Below are positions 17,600 through 26,851 of a stretch of DNA of 64,000 nt, one piece after another. The notes beneath the pieces are model-generated. The model saw nothing but the letters and a program-made list of their open reading frames with translations. It made no database searches and had not been told where the DNA came from. The stretch's first letter is position 1, and every line of letters begins with the position of its first letter. The translations under genes were made by a program, and so were the position numbers. This DNA comes from Pukyongia sp963768085 (GTDB lineage Bacteria; Bacteroidota; Bacteroidia; Flavobacteriales; Flavobacteriaceae): NCBI GenBank assembly GCA_963768085.1, contig CAVYGO010000002.1:310001-374000 (forward strand). The letters are read 5' to 3'.

Positions 17600-17607
17600 T
17601 ATCTTTA
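17600..17607 (+). promoter_or_regulatory. Possible -7 box for the DUF4251 gene
   Basis: TATCTTTA approximates the TAnnTTTG -7 element, with a TTG at 17575 as a possible -33 element (about 22-bp spacing). The ATG follows at 17622, implying a very short leader. Tentative. Confidence 0.3.
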
Positions 17608-17621
17608 GGTAAAAAGAAGAT

Positions 17622-18170
17622 ATGAAAACATTTGTATATATAGGTGTGATAATGCTTCTCATAACAGCTTGCAAGAGTGCCGATACAGGAGTTACAGAGG
17701 CCGAAGCACAGCAAACACGTAATTTGATCGAGAGCAGGAACTACGAGCTAACCATGGAATGGGCGACGCCTTTGGCCACGAATGCCATGAACCAGATAAG
17801 TAATGCTAATTTATTGCCAATGGACAGCAGGTCCGGGAGAATTAACCTGATGGGCAGCAGCAGTTACATCAGAACCAGGGGTGATAGTCTGCTGGTGTAT
17901 TTACCCTATTACGGAACACAGCAAATAAGTCTGCCTCCTGGCAACACGAACGGGGCCATCCAGTTCGAAGGTGTTCCCAAAAGATATGAGGCCCGGTATA
18001 ATGCAAAGAAAGGCCTTTCCGATATCAGCTTCCGGATGAAGGACAAAACCGAACAATACGATGTGTTTATAAAGGTTTATGGCAATAAAAAAGCCAATGT
18101 GTATATCAACAGTACACACAGGAATTCCATACGCTATACGGGTATATTGGGGGTTCTGGAGAACCTTTAA
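17622..18170 (+). CDS. DUF4251 lipoprotein
   Basis: This 182-residue protein has an SPII signal (MKTFVYIGVIMLLITAC) and the DUF4251 fold widespread in Bacteroidota: ESRNYELTMEWATPL..., a GDSLLVYLPYYG segment, and KYGVFIKV-type late strands. The family is membrane-tethered, with no known activity. It is divergent from the HtrA-like gene with about 147 bp between starts. Confidence 0.88.
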   Translation: MKTFVYIGVIMLLITACKSADTGVTEAEAQQTRNLIESRNYELTMEWATPLATNAMNQISNANLLPMDSRSGRINLMGSSSYIRTRGDSLLVYLPYYGTQQISLPPGNTNGAIQFEGVPKRYEARYNAKKGLSDISFRMKDKTEQYDVFIKVYGNKKANVYINSTHRNSIRYTGILGVLENL

Positions 18171-18374
18171 AATTTCATTCGCCGCGTTCGGTCCCAAACA
18201 ATAAACTTTCCAATTAAATGCTGTTTAAATTGCCAAAGGCGGTTAGAGCGTAACATGGTCCATTTTAATAAAAAAATAAGAAAAATGAATTCCTGGTTGT
18301 TAAGGAATCATAAAGTAAAGAGTGGCTAAATGAACAATTATTATATTTAGGCCAATCAACCAAAGATTGTGATC

Positions 18375-18737
18375 ATGGAATATGTACTTCTTGCCCTTAA
18401 GCTCATTGTAGCCATTAGCTTACTGAACGTATGGCTGATACAATACAACAAACCTACCCGCTGGCGTGGAGGTAATGCCCAAACCATCGTAGAAGAATTT
18501 AAGGTATACGGCTTACCCATCTGGTTTTGTTATGTAACCGGTTTTCTGAAAGTTAGTTTGTCTTTAGTATTAATCGCCTCTTACTGGTTTCCTGACTGGG
18601 AAAACCCTGCGGCTTTGGGAATAGCAATTTTGCTGTTAGGGTCTGTTGTAATGCATATTAAGATTGGTGATCCTTTATACAAATCATTTCCGGCATTCCT
18701 GTTCCTGCTGCTCTGCGGAGCTATATACTATCTCTAA
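18375..18737 (+). CDS. DoxX-like four-helix membrane protein
   Basis: This 120-residue membrane protein begins at ATG 18375 (a GTG two codons upstream is in frame but less likely). It has four hydrophobic helices with the DoxX-like hallmarks LNVWLIQYNKPTRWRGG in the first loop and MHIKIGDPLYKSFPAFLFLLLC in the last helices. DoxX-family proteins are associated with redox and quinone-linked membrane functions; no partner is visible here. It converges on another DoxX-like gene 6 bp away. Confidence 0.78.
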   Translation: MEYVLLALKLIVAISLLNVWLIQYNKPTRWRGGNAQTIVEEFKVYGLPIWFCYVTGFLKVSLSLVLIASYWFPDWENPAALGIAILLLGSVVMHIKIGDPLYKSFPAFLFLLLCGAIYYL

Positions 18738-18743
18738 GTGGGA

Positions 18744-19100
18744 TCAGGCGGGTAGTAGCAGGCTAAAACCATAGGCCGCACCTGCATTCAGCAACATAAA
18801 AATAAAGGATGGGGCAGCTTTCAATACGCTGTCCTTAATTTTTAAGCGGATCCGAAAACCAAGCAGCATCAACACACCTAAACCTAAAGCAGCAGCCATT
18901 CCAATGGCAGGATGCAGAAATCCCAACAATAATCCGAATGCCCCTAATAGCTGACAAATTCCTGTCAATCTTCGTTGTCGTGGTGTTAGACCAAACCTGT
19001 TGAATTCTTCGATCATACCGGCAAAGAACAGGCAATTATAGCCATAGGTAAGGAACGCCAATGCGATAGAAGCGACGAAAATTTGGAAGTAAACATCCAT
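18744..19100 (-). CDS. DoxX-like membrane protein (second copy)
   Basis: This protein has about 118 residues from ATG 19100 (MDVYFQIFVASIALAFL); the frame open to 19145 adds a poor N-terminus. It has four membrane helices with a DoxX-like loop LTPRQRRLTGICQLLGAFGL. It is similar in size and layout to the convergent gene at 18375 but clearly diverged. The tail-to-tail pair may reflect an old inverted duplication. Function unknown beyond the family. Confidence 0.72.
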   Translation of the reverse strand: MDVYFQIFVASIALAFLTYGYNCLFFAGMIEEFNRFGLTPRQRRLTGICQLLGAFGLLLGFLHPAIGMAAALGLGVLMLLGFRIRLKIKDSVLKAAPSFIFMLLNAGAAYGFSLLLPA

Positions 19101-19347
19101 GGGAATAAAGGTACGGATTAGGGGAAAGAGAACCTTGGATGTCAAGAAAACTTTAACGCTGATCTCGGATTACGCATTGAGAAATTTCCGGATCCCGATA
19201 AAGATATGAATCATCTACTTCAAAAGTTGATAACTCTAATTACAGAATGACGAAAATCATTGCATATTTTCTGCATCACATCTAATTTATCGGATTATTT
19301 ACAGCGGGAAAAGCGACCCGTTGTCAACCATTAAAACTGGATAGATC

Positions 19348-19863
19348 ATGAAAGCAAATCAATTTTTTGTTTTGGCATTCATCGCTATGTTATTCATGGC
19401 ATGCTCTGCCGAAGAAATGGACCCTTTAAGCGAAACTGCAGATTTAGAGCTTAACGAAAACACAACCAAAGCGGTCACAAAGCCTTTTAAGGTGAGAGGC
19501 TCGGGAACTTTGGAAATTGTGCCCCCAACGGAATGTGAGAACCTGGCGCAAATCGATATAAACGGAACCGGAAATGCTACTCATTTAGGACGTTTTAGTG
19601 TTGAGATTTTGTATTGCACCGACTTTCAAACTACTACTATCATAAGCGGAACACAGACTGCGGCTAATGGCGACGAGTTGTACTTTTATTCTGTAGGATT
19701 CGGGGTTGATGCTGAAGGTGAATATACCGATTATATATATGACGGAGGAACCGGCCGTTTCGAATTTGTGACCGGGGAATTACGATTATATGGCGTAACC
19801 ACCTTTACAGGACCCACCACCGGGGTATATACGAATCATGGTGAAGGAACTCTTACTTATTAA
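19348..19863 (+). CDS. Secreted lipoprotein of unknown function
   Basis: This 171-residue protein has lipoprotein signal MKANQFFVLAFIAMLFMAC (lipobox LFMAC). The mature part is beta-rich with many Gly and Thr (IDINGTGNATHLGRFSVE, and later YIYDGGTGRFEFVTGELRLYG), like small allene-oxide-cyclase/dirigent-type barrels, but I do not claim membership. It is followed immediately by a strong terminator, so it is probably monocistronic and envelope-located. Confidence 0.75.
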   Translation: MKANQFFVLAFIAMLFMACSAEEMDPLSETADLELNENTTKAVTKPFKVRGSGTLEIVPPTECENLAQIDINGTGNATHLGRFSVEILYCTDFQTTTIISGTQTAANGDELYFYSVGFGVDAEGEYTDYIYDGGTGRFEFVTGELRLYGVTTFTGPTTGVYTNHGEGTLTY

Positions 19864-19887
19864 ATTCTCAGATATAGTACTCTAGAC

Positions 19888-19920
19888 AGAATGGCCTGCG
19901 AATGCGGGCCATTCTTATTT
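19888..19920 (+). terminator. Rho-independent terminator
   Basis: AGAATGGCCTGC, loop GAAT, GCGGGCCATTCT forms a 12-bp stem (one G-U pair) followed by TATTT. It lies 25 bp after the lipoprotein stop codon. Confidence 0.8.
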
Positions 19921-19980
19921 GGATTCGATCGGGGAGTGGGTGATTTCGGGATTCCTTTGCTGAATATAGGAAAGCAAAGT

Positions 19981-20748
19981 TTAGGTATTTATGAACTTTC
20001 TGATGGCGATGAAAATAAATATCATCATGGAATAAACCACAAAGAAGGGTATAATCAATTCTTTACTTCCCAGGATAAGGAGAAACCCGATAAGCAACAA
20101 CTGAAACCCTAAACCAAAGCTGGAAACGGCTGTCATAAGCCATTTTGGCAATTTTTTACCCTGTGGAGCATTGGTATCGAGGCGATAGATGATCATGTCG
20201 AAAACACCATACAGGAGTCGGTAGACTTTGAATAGTGCGTTAACGCTCCGTTGATCTTCGCCGGCGAGTGCTTTCGGGGTTTCTGTCTCAAAGACCCTGC
20301 TGGTAGTATCGCCATTTACTTTATTTCTCAGGATCACATAGTAGTAATTGTATAGGGTTCCCTGCAATTGTACGCCCAAGAATCCCAGTACAGCCCAAAT
20401 CAACGCAATATCACAAACCATATAGAGGGTTATGAAGATAAGCGCATTCAGGAGGATATCTGCGATAGAATCGAAATAGCGCCCTGTATAGGAAGGCGTT
20501 TCTTTTAAGCGGGCCAGTTCGCCATCGGCGGCATCCAAGATAGATTTTAGGACCAGGAAGAACGCGGCCAGATAATAATAACCTAGATAGATACCGGCAA
20601 TGCCTGCAATTCCCGAAGCGATAAAGAGCCAGGTTACCTGAACCGGTGTACAATTGGTATCCTTAAGGTAAAGCGCAATAGATCGGGCTATGGGACGGCC
20701 ATAGTCTGAAAGGTCGAGGAATTTATATTCTGCCGGAAGTTTGGACAT
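19981..20748 (-). CDS. CDP-alcohol phosphatidyltransferase family protein
   Basis: This 255-residue membrane enzyme has the CDP-alcohol phosphotransferase signature DAADGELAR (from Asp72), then GRYFDSIAD; Asp72, Asp75, Asp93 and Asp97 are the predicted metal-binding and catalytic residues. Five or six membrane helices surround it. It transfers a CDP-activated phosphoalcohol to an acceptor in phospholipid or inositol-lipid synthesis; the exact alcohol cannot be told from the sequence. Its start faces a 481-bp intergenic region with palindromic repeats. Confidence 0.88.
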   Translation of the reverse strand: MSKLPAEYKFLDLSDYGRPIARSIALYLKDTNCTPVQVTWLFIASGIAGIAGIYLGYYYLAAFFLVLKSILDAADGELARLKETPSYTGRYFDSIADILLNALIFITLYMVCDIALIWAVLGFLGVQLQGTLYNYYYVILRNKVNGDTTSRVFETETPKALAGEDQRSVNALFKVYRLLYGVFDMIIYRLDTNAPQGKKLPKWLMTAVSSFGLGFQLLLIGFLLILGSKELIIPFFVVYSMMIFIFIAIRKFINT

Positions 20749-20957
20749 TTATAATAAGTTCTGCATTTTTAAAGAGAAGAACCTATTTAAAACAGCATGT
20801 TTCTAGTGGAGGTGAAGATACTACAATTAGGCGTAACGAAAGAAGTGTCGTAATTGGAATAGGTGGGTATGGCCCCAGAACGCTATATTTTCTATTTGAC
20901 ATAATATAAATTATGATACAAATATTAATATTGAGTGATTTCCGTACAGCTGTGCTG

Positions 20958-21017
20958 TTTTACATAATTCAGTTATAACTACAGCTTGCTGTATTATAAC
21001 GTCAGGATTATGTAAAA
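20958..21017. repeat. 60-nt imperfect palindrome, copy 1 of a 48-bp repeat
   Basis: TTTTACATAAT at 20958-20968 pairs with ATTATGTAAAA at 21007-21017. Inside, GTTATAACTACAGC pairs with GCTGTATTATAAC with one bulged C and a TT centre. Bases 20959-21006 recur at 21183-21230 with a single mismatch. It may be a repetitive extragenic palindrome or a stable structure in the transcript between two minus-strand genes. Confidence 0.75.
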
Positions 21018-21103
21018 GGAAATTACGCAATACTACAGCAATGCTCTCTAATACAATTCAGTTGGATACATTAGTTTATCTAAGTGATAAATTTCTTTTT
21101 GTA

Positions 21104-21140
21104 TTTCATAAAATTCATCCACAGGATAAATTCTATGAAA
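21104..21140. repeat. 17-bp-stem hairpin between the two repeat copies
   Basis: TTTCATAAAATTCATCC (21104-21120), loop ACA, GGATAAATTCTATGAAA (21124-21140) pair over 17 positions with two non-Watson-Crick positions. It lies between the two 48-bp repeats and adds to the dense secondary structure of this gap. No gene is visible in 20749-21230. Confidence 0.65.
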
Positions 21141-21182
21141 TAGTATGTAAAAGGTAATTTGTGATTCACAATGGCCTTCTTC

Positions 21183-21230
21183 TTTACATAATTCAGTTAT
21201 AACTACAGCTTGCTGTTTTATAACGTCAGG
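21183..21230. repeat. 48-bp repeat, copy 2
   Basis: This is identical to 20959-21006 except one base (GTA to GTT in the centre). It abuts the stop codon of the carboxypeptidase gene, so on the minus strand its hairpin may act as a 3' stabiliser or terminator. The outer right arm found in copy 1 is absent because coding sequence begins there. Confidence 0.75.
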
Positions 21231-23846
21231 TTATTTACGGGTTTGACTTTTACTCAAACTGTCAGGTTTTTTTTCAAGCCGAGTCCTTTTTGAAGGAATT
21301 GTTATGTAAACGGTTCGAGATCTTTCAAAAGGTGATTGATCCTGAAGCTGACCACTAATAAGCATTTTTACTCTATAAGTCCCCGGTTTTTTAGCCCTTA
21401 ACTTAAGTCCACGCCGTATGTCATTTTTAAGGTCTCCCTCACGGGAAGTTGAGATCTTGCAGTCGACATCCATATTTTCATATCTAAAGGCATTGTTCAC
21501 TTTTGTGCCTACGGGTACTAACTCTGCCCATTCTATTTTACTGTTCTTTTCATATCGTTTGTTCTTGTTGTATGATATTCGCTCCAAACTAAAGTTTCCG
21601 GAGATATTTCTTAACTCCTTCTTCGCAAAGCAAACATTTGGTAAAATATTAATTTCGTAATACTCTTTACGGAATTTTATGGTCGTATCTATATTCATCT
21701 TAAGCGGTGAATCCACAAAGGCTGAAATGGTATATCTGCCAGCGGTTTTGGATGTACAAATGGTCCAGCGTCCGGGACGGGGTCTTTTAATTCGAATAAG
21801 CTGATAGCCCTGATCCTGCTTCTCTTGAAATTTCCAATCGTTTTTATCTAAAGCATAACCTGCAGGATCAATAATGGTTAATTTTGATCCTTTTTTCTTC
21901 TTATCCACTGCATATGAAAGGCTTACCGTAAGGGATTTTGCACCTTGCTCAACATACACAAAGTATGGCTTATTATTTTTTGAATCATCGTCATCATCAC
22001 TACTTTCCTCGGTTTCATTAAGCAGAAGATCATCATCGGAAACATCTGCCCGAATCTCATTGTAAATTTCGTGTAAATCCAGCACTTCCGGACTAAGATA
22101 AAACCTTCCACCGGTATCCATTGCTAAAGCAGAGAGGGTTCCAACATCTGCCGCTGGACCAAGAGCTATAGTATAAACGGGTAAATCGGCAGGAAAAGTC
22201 ATAAGAGCATCTGCAATTAAAGGATCGCGGTTTTCAAAACCATCAGAGAGCAAAATAACAGCCCTGCGATCTAAAGCGGTCAATTGATCGGCTGCCAGCA
22301 GCAATCCTGCACCAATAGAAGTCCACCCTCCAAAGTTGATTGCATCTATACTGTTTTTAACTGTGCTATACAGCCCCGGATTCGAGATATTAGTAAGTGC
22401 CAGTTCCAAATGAGCCCGATCTGCTATGGGGGTTGCAAATGGATCGGGAGAGGGATCTGAAAAACTGACAATAGCAACATTGTCACCAATAGACAACAGG
22501 TCGGAAAAGCGTTTGGCATTTGCCCTGGCTTCATCCACAAAACCAAAAGTAATCATACTACCGGTACTGTCTATACATTGAGCTATATTCGTGGGTATGG
22601 TAGCGGCCACATCCAAATCCAGCCCCTTGACAGCAAGAGCACGAAGCGCTGCCGTTACCTCCTGAACAGAGATGAGTGCCTCTGCCAACAGGGGTTGAAA
22701 CGACAAGGCACATTCAAAGTCGAAAGCAAAAATTCGGTGACCAAAGAACATATATTCATCTGATGTCCCGGCGTGGTTGCTTGTAGTACCGGTTAAATAT
22801 GTTTTTCCGCTTACTGCCTGAATTGCTGCGTTCGCCGCATTTTCTAAATCGGTATAAATTGTTTCATCCTCCGGAAAAACCGGAAGGGAGCTTGTATAAG
22901 TTCCTCCGGTAGCAATTGGTCGGAATATTTTTTCTCCCTGAGAATGAGAATCTACGCCAATGAGTATATTGGGGTAATTGTCCAGTATAAATTTCATATT
23001 CAGGTTCTCTTGTTCTGAGAATCCAAAATCGCCATGATGTGTATTGGAACAAGGATTTGGAGACGATCCTACTTCTCCAAAAAATATACTGTAATTTCTA
23101 TTATTATCCACTCCGGGACATGAAGGAGATATGATGCTGGGCCTTCTGTTCTTCCGCCATGAAGCATCGTCATAAAAGGAAAAATTAAATCCGTCTGGGT
23201 TCATTACCGGTACGATAAATGTATCTCCTTCTTCAACAATTCGATTGATCTTTATCACGTCCGGATCCGTACTCGAAGGAGAATAATTTTGTAACAGTTG
23301 TTCAGCAAACTCCACCGCAATTAAAGGATTAACCCATTCGCGGGCATGTGTACCACAAATAAGCAATAAACCCGGTTTAGATTTCAATAACGGCGTAGTG
23401 GTAATTCTTAGCATGATAACATTAGAAGGACCGGCAATTCCCGGTTCACCACCATCATAGCCAAGTGTAGCATGTGGTAGAGTGATTAGCTGACATAGTC
23501 CTGGATAGGTTGCAGCTAAAGTCTGAATACGTGAAAAAACTTCGGCGGCATCCATATAATGATCTACAAAACCGGTGCTGATAAAATCGTCGGCATCATC
23601 TGAAGCCTTATTTAAATTAATCCTTTCTTTTTTAACTTTAGCAGCACGAAGATTCAAATTTTCCCCCTTTTCAAATTCAATACCATAAGAACTTAACAGT
23701 TCAATCTCTACTGAACTAAGCTCCATTCCGTAGTAACCTTTGAACTCACTATAGTGTTCAAAAGCAAATTCACCTTCGTGATTTAATTGCTTTAATAGGG
23801 CCGTTTGCGCCCATGTATTCTTAATCTTACAATAATAGTAACCCAT
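21231..23846 (-). CDS. M14 zinc carboxypeptidase fused to a VWA domain, no signal peptide
   Basis: This 871-residue protein has an N-terminal part (1 to about 85) resembling a carboxypeptidase pro-region. Residues about 90-410 are an M14 zinc carboxypeptidase with His167 and Glu170 in THAREW, His301 in DSHSQGE and catalytic Glu377 in FDFECAL. Residues about 415-610 are a von Willebrand factor A domain with MIDAS-like DSTGSM (425-430) and a later LLSDGFENRD. An Asp/Ser-rich linker leads to a C-terminal region of about 230 residues with beta-sandwich-like segments and a basic tail. No Sec or lipoprotein signal is seen although the domains are typical of exported proteins. It lies downstream of a subtilase gene, separated by a terminator hairpin. 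Carboxypeptidase function is well supported; localisation is open. Confidence 0.85.
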   Translation of the reverse strand: MGYYYCKIKNTWAQTALLKQLNHEGEFAFEHYSEFKGYYGMELSSVEIELLSSYGIEFEKGENLNLRAAKVKKERINLNKASDDADDFISTGFVDHYMDAAEVFSRIQTLAATYPGLCQLITLPHATLGYDGGEPGIAGPSNVIMLRITTTPLLKSKPGLLLICGTHAREWVNPLIAVEFAEQLLQNYSPSSTDPDVIKINRIVEEGDTFIVPVMNPDGFNFSFYDDASWRKNRRPSIISPSCPGVDNNRNYSIFFGEVGSSPNPCSNTHHGDFGFSEQENLNMKFILDNYPNILIGVDSHSQGEKIFRPIATGGTYTSSLPVFPEDETIYTDLENAANAAIQAVSGKTYLTGTTSNHAGTSDEYMFFGHRIFAFDFECALSFQPLLAEALISVQEVTAALRALAVKGLDLDVAATIPTNIAQCIDSTGSMITFGFVDEARANAKRFSDLLSIGDNVAIVSFSDPSPDPFATPIADRAHLELALTNISNPGLYSTVKNSIDAINFGGWTSIGAGLLLAADQLTALDRRAVILLSDGFENRDPLIADALMTFPADLPVYTIALGPAADVGTLSALAMDTGGRFYLSPEVLDLHEIYNEIRADVSDDDLLLNETEESSDDDDDSKNNKPYFVYVEQGAKSLTVSLSYAVDKKKKGSKLTIIDPAGYALDKNDWKFQEKQDQGYQLIRIKRPRPGRWTICTSKTAGRYTISAFVDSPLKMNIDTTIKFRKEYYEINILPNVCFAKKELRNISGNFSLERISYNKNKRYEKNSKIEWAELVPVGTKVNNAFRYENMDVDCKISTSREGDLKNDIRRGLKLRAKKPGTYRVKMLISGQLQDQSPFERSRTVYITIPSKRTRLEKKPDSLSKSQTRK

Positions 23847-23860
23847 AATATATGATTTAA

Positions 23861-23894
23861 AAAACCACTTATGTATTGTCGCATAAGTGGTTTT
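23861..23894 (-). terminator. Strong terminator or attenuator hairpin
   Basis: CATAAGTGGTTTT and AAAACCACTTATG form a perfect 13-bp stem with an 8-nt loop, followed on the minus strand by a six-T run. It lies 17 bp after the subtilase stop and only 14 bp before the carboxypeptidase ATG, so it either ends the first transcript or attenuates the second gene. Confidence 0.85.
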
Positions 23895-23911
23895 GACTAA
23901 AATGATTTGTT

Positions 23912-26851
23912 CTATTTGCCTTGAATACTCAATGCAAAACCTCCGAGTTGTTGGTTTGACATATCTTCCTCGATAAGAACTAACTCACGACCTTCCTTAC
24001 CGGGTTTGCCTTTAAATTCGGTTCCAATCGCAACGGGTGTCAATCTTCCGTTAATCATCGGCACCTCCAATATGAGTCGGGATTCTGTTGTATAGAAATA
24101 TACAAGACCATTTTTAGATTTCACATGGGCGTTGGGCCTTTTGTGAACTGCCCGCTCCTTTTTCGAAGTTGAACGGCAGCAACAATCTCTTTTTGAATCA
24201 TGTTGAGTATCAGTATCAGGGTTTTTACGAATAAGTTCCAGCATCATTTTTTGAACTCGTTCATCCAAAAATCTAACCCAGATTGGGCTTGTTTTTGGCA
24301 ATTGTCCCTTGTGCAATATGAGGCGTTTCATTGAAGAATTGTTGGCGGCATTACCAATAACTCCGGTTGCTTCATACACATCATCATTGCTGTCATCGGC
24401 ATAATCTATGGTAATGTTTCGCTGTCCCAGATTAGAATTGTCGATCACCAGATTTCCTGATGGAGTTGGACCGGTATGTGGTGCGACTTCTGCTAAAAGA
24501 CAGGGATGCCAGGAAGTTCCTCCAACAGTTTCCGGCGGTAACATGGCAGCGGGCCATTGGAAATTGTAAATAACCTCTGCCCCACTGGCTTGTGTGGCTA
24601 CAAACTGTTCCCCAATCAAATAGGTTCCCTGAACCAGAGGGTTCGGAATTGGATCTCCCGGATTTCCCGATGGAATATAATCATTTGGATACACAAACTC
24701 TGACCCGGCAAAATGTGTTATATACAATCGTACATAAAAATTAGAAGACGCTGCGGTTCCAACATTTTTAACCCTTACGCGTACCCAATTGTCTGCGGTC
24801 GACAGTGCATTTAGGTGCGGCGGATTACTACCATAAGCAGGATCGCCTATACCTTCGGTGGAAGGATCTGCGTTTCTTACCCAGATGTCAGGGCTTCTCC
24901 AAAAAGTACCACCTGTGGGTACGACAGATCCGTTATCGGACAAATTATCCCTAATTACCAGATTTACTGCTCCTGTATCAAAAGTATCGGCGCCTTGTAC
25001 TGCTGCCAGAATATCTAATCTTCCAAAGCCATACCACTGACTAAAACCTCCAATCCATTGCCCTACAGGGTTTACATTGGCACCATCAATTACAACAGCC
25101 GTATTTCTAAGGATGTCTCTTAAATTAATCCATGTAAGTTGGGGCTCCGCTGAAAGCATTAAAGCTGCTGCTGCTGCAACAGTTGGTGCCGCAGCTGAAG
25201 TGCCTCCAAAAGTTTGAGTACCTCCGGTACTATTGAGAGAAGGCGCCCCATTTCCTTGCGCACAGATATCTATTTCCGGACCAAAATTGGATGTACCATT
25301 TAGTACTTCTACTCCCCCCCCATTTGGCTGATTCGAGTTAGATATTGCTAATGTTCTGGGGTGAGCTGCCCAAGTTCTAAATCCGGTGATTAATGTACTG
25401 CCATTTCCTGCAGAATAGATCATAAGTGTACCTAGTCCGCCACGACCGTAAGTACTTAAATATTCAAATGTATCGTCCATTAATCCAGACAACGCTAATC
25501 CATTCGACCCATGGGAACAAGAGATAATATCCGCCCCATTCGCGATAGGTTCTGCCGGCCAACCAGCAGTAGTGTTACCTGTTGTAAAACCGGCTGCCCA
25601 AAGCAGTACATCGGCATAATTAGCGGTGCCGATGGCCAAAGGTCTTTCCAACCCAATTTGATGTGTATTGGGAGCGATACCGGCAATCGCGGTATTGTTA
25701 TTTGTGAGTGCTGCAATAATGCCATATACTCCCATACCATGGGTAGTATCCGGTGTATAACCGGGAACGGTGCAAGCTTGCATTCCCGAGAAATCATAAC
25801 ATTGAGATAACTGAGGATTACCGTCTGTAAGGTTTCCGCCAATATCGGGATGATCAATATCTATTCCTCTATCCAATGAGCATACAGTTACGTTGGTACT
25901 CCCTAAAGTAATGTTAGGATTAATACCGTTCAAAAATTGCCATGCATCATCTGCATTTTGCAGGGTTAGATTAGCCTGTGTTCCATAAAGTGTATCATTT
26001 GGTGGATCGGCCGGAAATACATCATCCACAATTTCTGCCATAATATCCGGTTCTGCATAAACCACTATTCCTTCCTTATACCAGGACTCCATAAGTTCCA
26101 GATGATTTTTCCAGTCACCTTTTAAGAATTCAATTAAACGGGCATTACCGGCCTGAATGAATTTTCTTAAAATACGACCGCTGGCTCTTTCAACCAATGA
26201 ATTAATATCATTTGGTTTAAGATGATCTTTAAACCTTACGACAAAGCGATGGTCAATTAATTTAATTTGGTTCTTCTCCATATCAACGGGAATTCCTATT
26301 CTCACACCTCGATTTAATAATTTGGGTGCTTCAGCCCTAATCTTATCAATGTCTTTTGGATTATTTATATCATAAATCCATATTGCACCATCTCCCGCTA
26401 TGTTAGTACCATTTTCATTATTGAGCGGATGTGGCTTGAGATTATATTTTTTGGAGATTTTAGCCATGAGTCTTTTCGTTTCCTTTTCTGAAGGCGGTGC
26501 GGTCTCAAATACAAATCCGATCAATTTTCCTTCAGGATTAAAAGGCACACGATTTTGTCCCATACGATAGGAAGGCCAGCCTTTTTTACCAAGGTATACC
26601 GGTACAACTTCATCTCTTCCTGTAACTTGCACATCCCTTTCAGGAGCGGTCATATTTCCCGCTGCTTTAACGGATAAGGTATAACTTCCTTCACTTACTT
26701 TTCCGCGATAAAGGTTATCTCCTTTTGCTCGTTTAAGCTCTATTTTACCTAAATAAACCTGCGCATCGTTTTCATAAGGTCTTCCTCCCGGATTATGAAG
26801 CGAAATAGCTACGTTTACTTTGTCCGATCTTGTTGAATTTTTCTTTTTCAT
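23912..26851 (-). CDS. Subtilisin-like serine protease (S8), leaderless
   Basis: This 979-residue protein has a catalytic core at about 285-610: Asp327 in CSLDRGIDIDHPD, His371 in TTHGMGVYG, oxyanion Asn483 in YSAGNGS and Ser552 in FGGTSAAAP. The N-terminal 280 residues include a transthyretin/carboxypeptidase-regulatory-like beta domain (about 10-90) and a pro-domain-like region. The C-terminal 370 residues hold beta-sandwich domains, a CARDB-like segment (NWVRVRVKNVGTAASSNFYVRLY) and a Cys-rich KRDCCCRST patch. The N-terminus MKKKNSTRSDKVNVAISLHN is polar, with no signal peptide, unlike most subtilases. It shares this and its large size with its downstream neighbour and with the protein at 57232. 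The protease assignment is solid; the export route is unknown. Confidence 0.88.
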   Translation of the reverse strand: MKKKNSTRSDKVNVAISLHNPGGRPYENDAQVYLGKIELKRAKGDNLYRGKVSEGSYTLSVKAAGNMTAPERDVQVTGRDEVVPVYLGKKGWPSYRMGQNRVPFNPEGKLIGFVFETAPPSEKETKRLMAKISKKYNLKPHPLNNENGTNIAGDGAIWIYDINNPKDIDKIRAEAPKLLNRGVRIGIPVDMEKNQIKLIDHRFVVRFKDHLKPNDINSLVERASGRILRKFIQAGNARLIEFLKGDWKNHLELMESWYKEGIVVYAEPDIMAEIVDDVFPADPPNDTLYGTQANLTLQNADDAWQFLNGINPNITLGSTNVTVCSLDRGIDIDHPDIGGNLTDGNPQLSQCYDFSGMQACTVPGYTPDTTHGMGVYGIIAALTNNNTAIAGIAPNTHQIGLERPLAIGTANYADVLLWAAGFTTGNTTAGWPAEPIANGADIISCSHGSNGLALSGLMDDTFEYLSTYGRGGLGTLMIYSAGNGSTLITGFRTWAAHPRTLAISNSNQPNGGGVEVLNGTSNFGPEIDICAQGNGAPSLNSTGGTQTFGGTSAAAPTVAAAAALMLSAEPQLTWINLRDILRNTAVVIDGANVNPVGQWIGGFSQWYGFGRLDILAAVQGADTFDTGAVNLVIRDNLSDNGSVVPTGGTFWRSPDIWVRNADPSTEGIGDPAYGSNPPHLNALSTADNWVRVRVKNVGTAASSNFYVRLYITHFAGSEFVYPNDYIPSGNPGDPIPNPLVQGTYLIGEQFVATQASGAEVIYNFQWPAAMLPPETVGGTSWHPCLLAEVAPHTGPTPSGNLVIDNSNLGQRNITIDYADDSNDDVYEATGVIGNAANNSSMKRLILHKGQLPKTSPIWVRFLDERVQKMMLELIRKNPDTDTQHDSKRDCCCRSTSKKERAVHKRPNAHVKSKNGLVYFYTTESRLILEVPMINGRLTPVAIGTEFKGKPGKEGRELVLIEEDMSNQQLGGFALSIQGK

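Noticed and set aside
20958..21230. CRISPR-like array
   Set aside because: Only two repeats of 48 bp, separated by 176 bp and strongly palindromic, with no cas genes.
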